Assembly (NCBI RefSeq): GCF_027923465.1
Contig: NZ_BRLB01000009.1
Coordinates: 1-64,000 of the forward strand
DNA length: 64,000 bases
Reading direction: 5' to 3'
Source of the DNA: Vallitalea longa
GTDB taxonomy: Bacteria; Bacillota; Clostridia; Lachnospirales; Vallitaleaceae
Shown: positions 44,047 to 53,389 of the stretch, one piece after another
How positions within the stretch are numbered: the first letter of the stretch is position 1
Layout of the letters: each line of letters starts with the position of its first letter
Notes under the pieces: model-generated
The model's input: the letters and a program-made list of their open reading frames with translations, nothing else
Told to the model about the DNA's origin: nothing
Databases searched by the model: none
Translations under genes and position numbers: made by a program

Positions 44047-45978
44047 ATGGCTTATGAAGAAATGCTGTATAATATACTTGAGCATCATAGAAAAAGTGAA
44101 GATATTAGTAAAAAAGTATATAGATATACAGGACTTATACATGCTATTGAATTTTTTTCACAAAAGTTTAATTTAAATCATTTAGAAAAATATATATATG
44201 AATTTACTAATGAATTATTATTACCAGATCAGATAGCCGTATTTATTAAAGATCAAAATAAGTATATACTGATGCAGTCTAGTGGCTATACTAAAAAAGA
44301 TTATACTATTGATTATAGCAGTTCCTATGATGAAATAATTAAATACTATAGCGGACTATTGAAAGAAGATAATCTAAGAGAGCATTTTAAAAAAGTTGTG
44401 TTTAATGATTTCCCTTTCCAATTTTGCATACCATTAATTATGGATTTAGAATTATACGGATTCATTTTTGTCAATAAAATCAACGATAGCTTTTGTGAAG
44501 ATGATGAAATTATCGCCAATGCTTTGATGAATCTGTATTCAACATCTTTGGCTAATTACAAATACTATAAAGACTTGGAAAACGTTAGTAGACAATTGAA
44601 TGAAAAAGTATTTAATCTATTTGCAATGAATCATTCTTCAAAAGCGTTATTGAGTCAATTGGATTTGGATACGTTATATAAATTATCCATAAGTGCTTTT
44701 GCAGAACTTACACAAAGTAGTTTTACTGCTTTCTTTTTGTATGATCCAATAAGTAACAGTTATAAATTAGTGAGTTTAAAAGATGTATATAATCATGATC
44801 TCATTATGTTTATTAATCTATTTCCAAATGAAAAAACAAGAAGCAAATCACGAGTATTGACGGATATGAGTGATAAGACTCAGAGTGACGATTTTTATGA
44901 TATATTTGAAAATTCTAGAGAGTTACTAAAAGATTTGAAAATATGTTACGTAGTATCACTTTTGAAAAAGAATGATTTAGTTGGTTTTGTGACATTAGGA
45001 CCAAAGGTAAATGGTTATAAGTATGATAAAAGTATATTTGAACTCATTGAAAGTCTAGCTTCTTCTATTTATATAGCTATAAACAATGCTAAAAATTTCA
45101 AGAAAATAAACATGCAGAAAAAAATTATTAATAATAAATTAACTAGAATAGTTAAACTAAACCAATTGATGAAAAATATAAATACAGCATCCAACATGGA
45201 GCAGTTGATTGAGCTCACATTAAGTACTCTTAACATTTATTTTGGTGTTACTAGTGGGTTCATAGGATTGTATGATAACGATATCGATGTAATTAATATC
45301 ATGGAATCTATAAATATAAGTGAAAGTCTCAAATATATACCTTTTTCAAGAGATCTGCTTGTATTGAAATTAGGAGAAAAAATAATTCTGAACAGCGAGG
45401 CTGATGTGGAAAATGTTTTTTCAACCAAAGTTGTCAGTAGTTTTAATAATACATATAGCGGTGGTTTATTTGTACCAATATTTGTTGAAGATAATGAGTT
45501 GAAACTTTTGGGTGTTATTGGTATACTAGCTATTAAGGATAAGATTTTAGGAGATGAAGAGAATATCATTACTATGGAGTCTATAGCGAATCATATTGCT
45601 CCTGTTATGTATCAATTTATAACACTCAATAAAGTAGTTGAACAGTATAAACCTGATTATCAAGTTTTATTTTTAGAGGATTTGAAATATGATATTATTG
45701 AAGCAGAAGATTTTTATTTGGAATTAAAAGTTATACACATAGTTATTGATAGAAAATTTACATTCACTAAGCCGAATATTGGATCCTTAAGTAAAAGGTT
45801 TAAAAAAGTATATCCTGTAGATAATATGAATATTTTTGTTATAACTATAGAAAAAGAACCTTTGAAGGATATAGAACAAATACTTGGTAGAAACAGTTAT
45901 TGTAAACAGTATGATTATGGTAAAGATTTTAAGGACTTTGACCAATTCATGGCAATATATTCTAATGATAAAAACTAG
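44047..45978 (+). CDS. GAF-domain protein without output domain
   Basis: The 643-residue soluble protein has about three GAF-like domains (roughly 30-175, 195-345 and 370-540), recognised by helical starts followed by FCIPLIMDLELYGFIFVNK-, VSLLKKNDLVGFVTLG- and GGLFVPIFVEDNELKLLGVIG-type strands. The C-terminal ~90 residues (ADFYLELKVIHIVID) contain no kinase, GGDEF, EAL or PP2C motif, so it may act as a sensor scaffold through partner binding. It lies 39 bases after the DUF342 gene. Confidence 0.7.
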   Translation: MAYEEMLYNILEHHRKSEDISKKVYRYTGLIHAIEFFSQKFNLNHLEKYIYEFTNELLLPDQIAVFIKDQNKYILMQSSGYTKKDYTIDYSSSYDEIIKYYSGLLKEDNLREHFKKVVFNDFPFQFCIPLIMDLELYGFIFVNKINDSFCEDDEIIANALMNLYSTSLANYKYYKDLENVSRQLNEKVFNLFAMNHSSKALLSQLDLDTLYKLSISAFAELTQSSFTAFFLYDPISNSYKLVSLKDVYNHDLIMFINLFPNEKTRSKSRVLTDMSDKTQSDDFYDIFENSRELLKDLKICYVVSLLKKNDLVGFVTLGPKVNGYKYDKSIFELIESLASSIYIAINNAKNFKKINMQKKIINNKLTRIVKLNQLMKNINTASNMEQLIELTLSTLNIYFGVTSGFIGLYDNDIDVINIMESINISESLKYIPFSRDLLVLKLGEKIILNSEADVENVFSTKVVSSFNNTYSGGLFVPIFVEDNELKLLGVIGILAIKDKILGDEENIITMESIANHIAPVMYQFITLNKVVEQYKPDYQVLFLEDLKYDIIEAEDFYLELKVIHIVIDRKFTFTKPNIGSLSKRFKKVYPVDNMNIFVITIEKEPLKDIEQILGRNSYCKQYDYGKDFKDFDQFMAIYSNDKN

Positions 45979-46029
45979 TTGTATACTCCTAAAATACTAT
46001 ACATAAAGATGTTATGAAAGAGAGTAATT

Positions 46030-46959
46030 ATGAAAAAATATCATATTGACAATTTTATTATATTAGGTAAAAAGTGTTATGAAGAAGATAATTTATTAAA
46101 AGCATTATATTATTTTAATAAAGCGTATGATTATGGTAAAAATAATGATATTGAATTATTATTGGATATGGCTATCATCTACGATGAATTAGATGATTAT
46201 GAGAATGCACTTAGAGTGTACAAGGAAATACTTAAGATTAACGATTGTGAAGCAAGAGCATATTATGGAATTGCAATACTTTATGATCACAAAGATAATT
46301 TTGAAAAGGCAATACCATATTACAATAAAGCGATAGAGTGCGATCCTTATTACAATAAAGCTTATTTTTTTCTTGCATATGCTTATGATTATTTAGGAGA
46401 TACTAAAAAGGCAATAGAAAATTATAATCACGTTCTTGAAATTGACCCATATGATTTTTGGGCATGTATCAATCTTGGTTCTATTTATGAACAGAGAGAT
46501 GAAAATGATGAAGCATTAATGTTAATGGAAAAAGCTCTAAAAGTTGATAATAGACATTATATGGTACTTTTTAATATGGGTGTATTAATGACTAAGAAGG
46601 ATGAAATAGATCAAGCAAAAAAGTATTATGAGCAGGCAATAAGGTATAACAAGAATTATCCATACTCTTTTTTGAATTTAGGTGTATTATATAGGGATCA
46701 AGAAGAATATAATAATGCTGTTAAAGTATTCACAGAAGGAATTAAAAATAATGAAGATGCAGTATTCCTATATTATAATAGGGCTTGTTGCTATATGAAA
46801 TTAAACTTAATTGAATGTGCCGAAAAAGATATATTGAATGTGTTGACATTACATCCCAAAATGGCAGAATATGTCCAAAATGATAGAGATCTACAAAGTT
46901 TGATCAATGGTTCATCAGCTATTAAGAATATGTTAGAGGAGAGCGATGCAATTAGTTAA
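46030..46959 (+). CDS. Tetratricopeptide-repeat protein
   Basis: The 309-residue protein is made of about eight TPR units (for example ARAYYGIAILYDHKDNFEKA, YNKAYFFLAYAYDYLGDTKK and PYSFLNLGVLYRDQEEYNNA). It has no signal or membrane segment and is likely an adaptor. It sits between the GAF and thioredoxin reductase genes; functional linkage to either is not shown. Confidence 0.9.
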   Translation: MKKYHIDNFIILGKKCYEEDNLLKALYYFNKAYDYGKNNDIELLLDMAIIYDELDDYENALRVYKEILKINDCEARAYYGIAILYDHKDNFEKAIPYYNKAIECDPYYNKAYFFLAYAYDYLGDTKKAIENYNHVLEIDPYDFWACINLGSIYEQRDENDEALMLMEKALKVDNRHYMVLFNMGVLMTKKDEIDQAKKYYEQAIRYNKNYPYSFLNLGVLYRDQEEYNNAVKVFTEGIKNNEDAVFLYYNRACCYMKLNLIECAEKDILNVLTLHPKMAEYVQNDRDLQSLINGSSAIKNMLEESDAIS

Positions 46960-47001
46960 TATATTGATTGAATTAAAAAATGCGATTAAGGAGTGACTGA
47001 G

Positions 47002-47928
47002 ATGGCTGATATTTATGATTTAGTAATTATAGGTTCGGGTCCAGCGGGTATGGCTGCAGCCATATACGCTCAAAGAGCTATGCTGAAAGCTGTTGTATTA
47101 GAAAAAGATGTTCCTGGAGGTCAAGTGATAAATACTTATGAAGTTGATAACTATCCAGGAATTCCTGATATAACTGGTTTTGAACTGAGTACCAAAATGA
47201 GGGAACATGCAGAAAAATTAGGAATAGAAATAAAATCAGAAGAAGTGACTGATCTATTATTAGATACTACAATCAAAAAAGTTAAGACGATTAGTAGCGA
47301 GTACAGCACAAAAGCAATAATTATGGCTACAGGTGCTAGGTGGAGAAAACTAGGTGTTAAGGGTGAAAAAGAACTTACTGGACGAGGAGTATCTTATTGT
47401 GCTACATGTGATGGCGCATTTTTCAGAAACAGAAATGTTGCAGTTGTAGGTGGAGGAGATGTAGCTGTAGAAGATGCTATTTTCTTAGCTAGAATGTGTA
47501 AGAAAGTATATCTGATTCACAGAAGAGATGAACTTAGAGCAGTAAAAATATTACAAGACAGCTTATTGAAACATGATGAAGAAAAAGTTGAGATATTATG
47601 GAATTCAGAATTAAAAGAAGTAATAGGAAATGACCAAGTAGAAAAAATATCTATTCTTAATAATAAGACAGATAAGTTAGTTGAACTAGATGTTGATGGT
47701 GTCTTTATTGGAATAGGTACAGAACCTAATTCACAGCTTATAAAACAAAAAGTCGATTGTGATGAAAAAGGGTATGTTATAACTGATGAATCTTGTGAAA
47801 CAAGTGTTAAAGGGGTATTTGCAGCTGGTGATATAAGACAAAAGACTTTAAGACAAATAGTTACTGCTGCTGCCGATGGAGCTACATCAGTATATTCAGC
47901 AGAAAGATATATACTTGAGAACTTTTAG
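47002..47928 (+). CDS. trxB: Thioredoxin reductase
   Basis: The 308-residue flavoenzyme has FAD-binding GSGPAGMAAAIYA near the start, the redox-active pair in CATCDGAFF, the NADPH-binding VVGGGDVAVEDA, and the FAD-closing GVFAAGDIRQK. It passes electrons from NADPH to thioredoxin. I chose the ATG at 47002, eight bases after AAGGAG; a GTG at 46993 overlaps that site. Thioredoxin itself is not in the window. Confidence 0.93.
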   Translation: MADIYDLVIIGSGPAGMAAAIYAQRAMLKAVVLEKDVPGGQVINTYEVDNYPGIPDITGFELSTKMREHAEKLGIEIKSEEVTDLLLDTTIKKVKTISSEYSTKAIIMATGARWRKLGVKGEKELTGRGVSYCATCDGAFFRNRNVAVVGGGDVAVEDAIFLARMCKKVYLIHRRDELRAVKILQDSLLKHDEEKVEILWNSELKEVIGNDQVEKISILNNKTDKLVELDVDGVFIGIGTEPNSQLIKQKVDCDEKGYVITDESCETSVKGVFAAGDIRQKTLRQIVTAAADGATSVYSAERYILENF

Positions 47929-47993
47929 TTGTCTTGCACAAAAGAATAACCCTCTATCTAAAATTGAAAGAAGACTAATGTCCTAATAAAAAT

Positions 47994-48029
47994 AGCTGAG
48001 GTGACCATATATGAATGGTCATCTCAGCT
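47994..48029. terminator. Terminator between trxB and the NlpC/P60 gene
   Basis: AGCTGAGGTGACCAT (47994-48008) pairs with ATGGTCATCTCAGCT (48015-48029) with one G-U pair, followed by TATTATG. It can serve both convergent genes. Confidence 0.7.
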
Positions 48030-48096
48030 TATTATGTATTGTTATATTATTACCATAATAAATATATTGTTAATTCATGAAAAAACGAGGGTTTTA

Positions 48097-49230
48097 TTAA
48101 TTAATTACTCTAGTGGCACCTATATAAGGTAGCATTTGGTTACTAGTCAACTTATTGATGACAATACCAGTTCTAGGATTGTTGGCATGAATAACTTGAC
48201 CATTACCTATGTATAATCCTACATGAGATATTCTATTATTGTATCCGAAGAATACAAGGTCGCCAGGTAACAAATCCTTTTGGGATATTCTTGTCCCATT
48301 TTTGAATTGTGTACTTGCAGTTCTGTTTATGCTGACGCCGAACTTCTTCATTACTTGTTGTGTGAATCCAGAACAGTCAACACCTTTTGTTAAGCTATTA
48401 CCGCCCCATACATAAGGGTTGCCTAAAAATTGTTTGGCATAATTAACAACATCTTGTCTTAATTGTGAAACATTCGCAATGGTTTTTTGATCAGAAATTT
48501 CTACATAAGTTTTATATATATAACCAATATTTCCGTTTGACAATTTGATTGATACCCATTCTTCTAATTCACTAATTATGTCAAAAGTATTATATCTATA
48601 CACTTGACCTATTTTACTAGATGCAATAGAAGCTTCTTGCCTAACATTCAACACATTCGTAGTAACGGTAACAACTTTTTTGTTCTCTTTTTTAGGTGTA
48701 TCTTCACTTTCAGGAGTAGCGTCACTTTCAGGAGCATCTTTACTATCTTCTTTTTCAGATGGTTTTACATCATTATCAGGTGCTGTAAAACTATTAGAGT
48801 GCATATAGCCTTTACCTTTTGATGTAGCAACATAGAACCATTCTCCAGTCTGGTATACTACATTTATAAATTCTCCGTTTGTGATATCTGCTATTTTGTT
48901 TCCTAATAGATTAGGGGAATTTCTTAATTCACCATTATTTACTACAATTCTTGATTTACCAATGTCATCAATATTAATATAACTACTATGTACATACGCA
49001 TTGCTTAACATATCAATGTCAATTTTATACCATTGATTAGTTTTAGAAAGAATCTCTAATTTATCACCAAAATGAACAGAGTCAACGATAGAACTGGTGG
49101 TACTAGGACCACTTCTAACGTTAAGATTCTCCACATTAACAATACCTATAGTAGCAGCGTTAACGTTAAGTGATAAAACCAAACCTCCTAATATACCTAG
49201 AGCTAATTTCTTGATACCTCGTTTTTTCAT
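48097..49230 (-). CDS. Secreted NlpC/P60 peptidoglycan endopeptidase with three SH3b domains
   Basis: The 377-residue protein has a signal peptide of about 25 residues, then three SH3b domains (about 28-85, 90-150 and 185-245) and an acidic Pro/Glu linker after the second. The C-terminal NlpC/P60 catalytic domain has DCSGFTQQV (Cys nucleophile), then ISHVGLYIGNGQVIHA (catalytic His) and N-N-P-R-T-G. It should cut peptide stems of peptidoglycan outside the cell, as in cell separation or wall turnover. Confidence 0.93.
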   Translation of the reverse strand: MKKRGIKKLALGILGGLVLSLNVNAATIGIVNVENLNVRSGPSTTSSIVDSVHFGDKLEILSKTNQWYKIDIDMLSNAYVHSSYINIDDIGKSRIVVNNGELRNSPNLLGNKIADITNGEFINVVYQTGEWFYVATSKGKGYMHSNSFTAPDNDVKPSEKEDSKDAPESDATPESEDTPKKENKKVVTVTTNVLNVRQEASIASSKIGQVYRYNTFDIISELEEWVSIKLSNGNIGYIYKTYVEISDQKTIANVSQLRQDVVNYAKQFLGNPYVWGGNSLTKGVDCSGFTQQVMKKFGVSINRTASTQFKNGTRISQKDLLPGDLVFFGYNNRISHVGLYIGNGQVIHANNPRTGIVINKLTSNQMLPYIGATRVIN

Positions 49231-49605
49231 AATTAAACCTCCTAGAGCTAATGTTATTATTTGTTAATATTAAGGAAAAATATTCTATAAAAATTAGTTA
49301 TTACAGAAATGTTAACTAAATATTACAGTGATATTATAACCTTAATAAAGAAAAAATGCAAGAGGTTGCTTTAATTACCAAATATTTACATTTTTATAGG
49401 TTTTTTATTTGCTTTTTTACTACATCAACAATAAATGAAATTAATATTTAATTAACAGTTTATTAATATAATAGATTTGTAAGAAATGATATAGATACAT
49501 TAATTAAGAAGTGTAACTTTCTAATTTAATATTATATGTAGGTAAACTAATCATGAGGCTTTGTAGAAAGGCAAAAGCAAATTATAAGATAATTTATAAA
49601 TTATC
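49231..49605 (-). promoter_or_regulatory. Upstream region of the NlpC/P60 gene
   Basis: This AT-rich stretch must contain the hydrolase promoter. A small inverted repeat, TTAGTTA (49294-49300) with TAACTAA (49313-49319), lies about 65 bases before the start. No G+C-rich riboswitch-like structure was seen. No gene was recognised. Confidence 0.35.
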
Positions 49606-49634
49606 AAAAAAAAGAGCTGATAATACCAGCTCTT
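49606..49634 (-). terminator. Terminator of upp
   Basis: On the minus strand AAGAGCTG pairs with CAGCTCTT (49612-49619 and 49627-49634) and is followed by a run of eight T. Confidence 0.8.
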
Positions 49635-49642
49635 ATAAATAT

Positions 49643-50275
49643 CTATTTAGTTCCAAAGATCCTGTCTCCAGCATCTCCTAATCCAGGTGTAATATATCCG
49701 ATATCATTTAATTTTTCATCAATAGCTAAAGTAAAGATTTGAACATCTGGATGATGAGCATATACTTCTTCAATTCCAGGTCTTGAAGTTACTAGACACA
49801 TGATTTTGATGTGTTTAACACCATATGATTTTAAAAGACTGACAGCAGCAACAATTGAACCACCAGTAGCAAGCATTGGTTCTGTTATTATTACTGTTCT
49901 TTTATCAATATCTTTTGGGAGTTTACAATAATATTCGACAGGTTGTAGAGTTTCTTCATTTCTATATAAACCAATATGTCCAACTTTTGCAGTAGGTAAT
50001 AAACTTAACATACCATCTACCATACCAAGACCAGCTCTTAAAATAGGAACAATAGCAAGAGTTTTACCACTAATCATATTAGAAGTAGTTTTGCAAATTG
50101 GTGTTTCTATAGTTGTTTCTTTTAACGGTAGGTTACGAGTTACTTCATAGCCCATTAACATTGCAATTTCTTTAACTAGTTCTCTAAAATCTTTTGATCC
50201 AGTATTCTTATCACGTAATAATGTAAGTTTATGTTGGAGCAATGGGTGATCTAATAATTTTACATTTTCGTTCAT
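49643..50275 (-). CDS. upp: Uracil phosphoribosyltransferase
   Basis: The 210-residue enzyme makes UMP from uracil and PRPP in pyrimidine salvage. The PRPP-binding motif region reads [15 protein letters not shown]; the canonical form is D-P-M-L-A-T-G-G-S, here E replaces D. Family hallmarks [13 protein letters not shown] and [13 protein letters not shown] are present. AAAGGAGG precedes the ATG. Confidence 0.95.
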   Translation of the reverse strand: MNENVKLLDHPLLQHKLTLLRDKNTGSKDFRELVKEIAMLMGYEVTRNLPLKETTIETPICKTTSNMISGKTLAIVPILRAGLGMVDGMLSLLPTAKVGHIGLYRNEETLQPVEYYCKLPKDIDKRTVIITEPMLATGGSIVAAVSLLKSYGVKHIKIMCLVTSRPGIEEVYAHHPDVQIFTLAIDEKLNDIGYITPGLGDAGDRIFGTK

Positions 50276-50758
50276 AGGGATGATTCCTCCTTTATATTTT
50301 GAATAGAACGAGCGTTAATAAGATATATTACTTACTCAATTTTGCCACGTAAGCTATAGAAACAACCAAATGTTCAGAATAAAATCATGTATAACAATGT
50401 AAATCTGAAATTGTAATAGGTATACCAATTTATTATGATTGAATTAAACTATAGGTGTTAAAATTGAGGTCCTTATATTATAAACGTTTTATTTATTAAT
50501 TTGCATACAATTTTTATATTAATATATCTATTAAAGTTTGTCAATTAAATCTTATAAAATAAAAAAAAATAATTTATTGCCTGTTTTATTTTAATACCAT
50601 TTTATGGTATAATTAGAAATTGATACACGACTTTAAAAATAAGTAAAATGAAAAGGTTACAATTAGGGATTAGTATCTAGAAATAAAGATAAAAGACTAC
50701 AAAAAACATTAATGAAGTTTCATTATTTAATTATAATTTTAAAAGGGAGATCTATGAT
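50276..50758. promoter_or_regulatory. Long divergent region between upp and the PilZ gene
   Basis: This 483-base AT-rich region has a possible upp promoter on the minus strand (TTGACA at 50544-50539 and TAATAT 17 bases further), which would leave a leader of about 240 bases with no riboswitch I can identify. Towards the PilZ gene, ATACCAT (50594-50600) and ATGGTAT (50604-50610) form a tight inverted repeat overlapping the extended -10 box TGGTATAAT. Confidence 0.4.
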
Positions 50759-51115
50759 ATGGAAGAAAGAAGAAGATACAGGCGTTTACCCATAAAATTA
50801 GAACTTGAAATTAATTCTCTTTTTAAACAGAATAATGACATAATAAAACTAAATAATAAGACTATTGAAGTCATAGATATTTCAAAAAACGGTATTGGAA
50901 TAATGTGTTCTGATAATTTCCCTGTCAACTATTATTTCAATGCTAAAATAGAATTTGATGAGGAAAGATATTTTTATTGCGTAGTCAAAATTATAAGAAG
51001 CAGTAAACAGGGGAATAAGTATTGCCTAGGATGTGAATTTGTTGGTCTTGCTGATTTCTTAGCTGATAAAGTTGATGAATACGAAGAACTATTGAACAAA
51101 AGTCAAATTTATTGA
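50759..51115 (+). CDS. PilZ-domain protein
   Basis: The 118-residue protein has the cyclic-di-GMP binding motifs of PilZ: an Arg-rich N-terminus (EERRRYRRLPIKLE, giving R-x-x-x-R) and the D-I-S-K-N-G-I-G motif (positions about 40-47). It is a stand-alone receptor, with HD-GYP enzymes encoded 13-20 kb upstream. The start at 50759 has AAAGGGAG upstream at about nine bases. Confidence 0.88.
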   Translation: MEERRRYRRLPIKLELEINSLFKQNNDIIKLNNKTIEVIDISKNGIGIMCSDNFPVNYYFNAKIEFDEERYFYCVVKIIRSSKQGNKYCLGCEFVGLADFLADKVDEYEELLNKSQIY

Positions 51116-51224
51116 CAGTGGCTATACTTGTAGTCGCTGTTTCTTACCTTATAAGAAAGGGTTATTGAGGAGAAATAGATATGTTATAGATTATCAACAT
51201 ATATGTAAAGGGGTGAAAAATAAT

Positions 51225-53315
51225 ATGCATGATACTAATGATAAAAAAATAAATATAGATAGATATTATGTCAATTCCAAGGTTCTCAGCGAAGAATACG
51301 ATCAAATATATATGTATACTGATGTTTTTATAACTTATACAGGTTTAACAATACAGCCAGTTAAAATTGAATTAATGATGATTAATAATGAAGATGAAAA
51401 GTTGATAACTGATATAAGATGTGTCTTATCAGGAAAAATAACAAAAGTCACTTTAGAAGTTGAACTTACAGATATTCAGACATGGACAGCTGATTTGCCT
51501 AAATGCTATGGCTTCAAAATCATTGTGAAAAATGAAAATGATGAGGAGTTATGTGAGAAAAGTTTTAAACATGGTTTTAGATTTGTTGAGGCAAAAAACA
51601 ATATGATACATATAAATGGTAAACAAGTATGTTTGAATGGAGTAATTTACAATAACTATGAAGATGATGATTTAGAGGCATTGCAGTCCAAATATCTTGA
51701 AGACATTATTTTATTGAAAAGAAATAATATCAATACTGTTATAACATATGATTATGCTAATGCACATATTTTTTATGATATGTGTGATGAATATGGTATT
51801 TATGTTATTAATAAACCTATATCAATACCTGATAATGAAGAGCAAATAATATGTCATGAGGAAGAAATAAAAGATACTATATACAAATATATAAACTATT
51901 CATGTGTAATTATCTGGACTATAGACAGTAGAGTTGATATACCCATAAAATTCTATAAGAAGATCATGTTATTGGATAATACTAGACCAATCTATTATGA
52001 AGGGAATTCAGGTCTCAAGAATTATAATCCTGTAATATTTACATATGATTTTATTAAACAAGATGATCAAAAAGGAGAATCAAGCAATGACCATCCTATA
52101 GCAGGTAATTTTTTATGTGACTTTTTGATAATTAGGGATAATGAAACAGATGAAATCATTGATAGAGGTATAGTCTATAATAATAGACAGCTAACACCGT
52201 TTTCATATGAAATAAAAAAACAGTATGAATCAATAAATATATATCCAAAAGATATTATAAGAGGAATATTTAGTGTGAAAAACTGTTCAGACATATTAGA
52301 ACTCGATAATTATACTCTGAATTGGGAAATACTAGAAGATGGAATTATGATAAAGAGTGGAGAGTTAACTGATATAACTATTCCCATCAGCAAAAGAAAA
52401 GATATATATATCGAGTATAATATTAAAGACATCCTTGAGAATGCTTGGTATCATATTAATATAAATATGGTGACAAAAGAAGAATCATGGTGGAGCAAAA
52501 AAGCATATAATGTAGCTTTTGCTCAATTCAGAATACCGTATAAGGCTCATAAAAAAAGAAAAGCGAAAGAATTGAATTCTGCCAAGTTAAGAGATAGAAA
52601 ATTAAAATATGAAATTATTGGAGATAATTTTGAAATAGTTATCGATAAATTAAAAGGAAATATACGTTCGGTAGAATTTGACAGACAACAATATATCTTA
52701 TCTCCTGTCAAGATATACATAGAAAACCATAATGAGAAGTTGGAAATGTCAAGAGTCAAAGATATAAAAGTTGATAATACCAAAAAAGGTAGTATACATA
52801 TTGATGTCATAAGAAAATGTGCACAAATAAAAGGTAATATTATAACTAACTATGTGATTGAACCAGATGGCAAAGTAAGTATAATAAATAGGATTCGTTC
52901 AAATAATAAGTTCATTAAAGTAGGAATGATATTAGAGATACCTGCTAGGTTTAATGATTTTTCATGGTTGGGAAAAGGACCTAATGATACATATCCCGAA
53001 TATAATGATGGAACTAAAGTAGGGTTATATTATTACAATTTGAATAATTGCGTAGAAAGTGGTAATAAATCAGATGTAAGATGGTCAGCTTTTACAGATA
53101 CCGATGGTGAAGGGTTATTGATAGAAAGTTGTAAAGATATACTTCTAGGTATACATCCACAAATGTACTCATCTTATTCAATTAAAAAAGAAGAACACAA
53201 TGATAAACCGATTATAATAAATGTAAAATGTAGTTCAAAAGCTAATTATAATATATTCAATACTTCAACCGAAGAGGAAGATGTTTATGCTTTTAGTATA
53301 AAAAGGGTAATATGA
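51225..53315 (+). CDS. LacZ-related GH2 protein without catalytic residues
   Basis: The 696-residue protein corresponds to E. coli LacZ from domain 2 onward and lacks the N-terminal sugar-binding domain. HFxx-like features are: FRFVEAKNNMIHINGKQVCL (LacZ FREVRIENGLLLLNGKPLL), LLKRNNINTVITYDYANAHIFYDM, VIIWTIDSR and TRPIYYEGN. At the acid/base position LacZ has N-E (WSLGNES); this protein has D234-S235-R236. The segment with the nucleophile (LCEYAHAMGN in LacZ) is absent; the barrel is shortened. The end (FSWLGKGPNDTYPEYNDGTK) matches the Bgal_small_N domain. It is probably a non-catalytic binding or regulatory protein. AAAGGGGTGA precedes the ATG chosen. Confidence 0.8.
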   Translation: MHDTNDKKINIDRYYVNSKVLSEEYDQIYMYTDVFITYTGLTIQPVKIELMMINNEDEKLITDIRCVLSGKITKVTLEVELTDIQTWTADLPKCYGFKIIVKNENDEELCEKSFKHGFRFVEAKNNMIHINGKQVCLNGVIYNNYEDDDLEALQSKYLEDIILLKRNNINTVITYDYANAHIFYDMCDEYGIYVINKPISIPDNEEQIICHEEEIKDTIYKYINYSCVIIWTIDSRVDIPIKFYKKIMLLDNTRPIYYEGNSGLKNYNPVIFTYDFIKQDDQKGESSNDHPIAGNFLCDFLIIRDNETDEIIDRGIVYNNRQLTPFSYEIKKQYESINIYPKDIIRGIFSVKNCSDILELDNYTLNWEILEDGIMIKSGELTDITIPISKRKDIYIEYNIKDILENAWYHININMVTKEESWWSKKAYNVAFAQFRIPYKAHKKRKAKELNSAKLRDRKLKYEIIGDNFEIVIDKLKGNIRSVEFDRQQYILSPVKIYIENHNEKLEMSRVKDIKVDNTKKGSIHIDVIRKCAQIKGNIITNYVIEPDGKVSIINRIRSNNKFIKVGMILEIPARFNDFSWLGKGPNDTYPEYNDGTKVGLYYYNLNNCVESGNKSDVRWSAFTDTDGEGLLIESCKDILLGIHPQMYSSYSIKKEEHNDKPIIINVKCSSKANYNIFNTSTEEEDVYAFSIKRVI

Positions 53316-53389
53316 TAATATTTGTTCTACACAAATCATTATTTGCATAAAGAAAATGAATCTAATAATTATAAGGGAGTGAATTATTC

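Noticed and set aside
49231-49605. Cyclic di-AMP (ydaO) riboswitch upstream of the NlpC/P60 hydrolase
   Set aside because: Such riboswitches often precede these hydrolases, but this region has no G+C-rich conserved segments, only AT-rich sequence and a 7-bp repeat.
50276-50540. Nucleobase riboswitch in the long upp leader
   Set aside because: No purine- or PRPP-type conserved core or stable stem pair could be seen; the leader is simply AT-rich.
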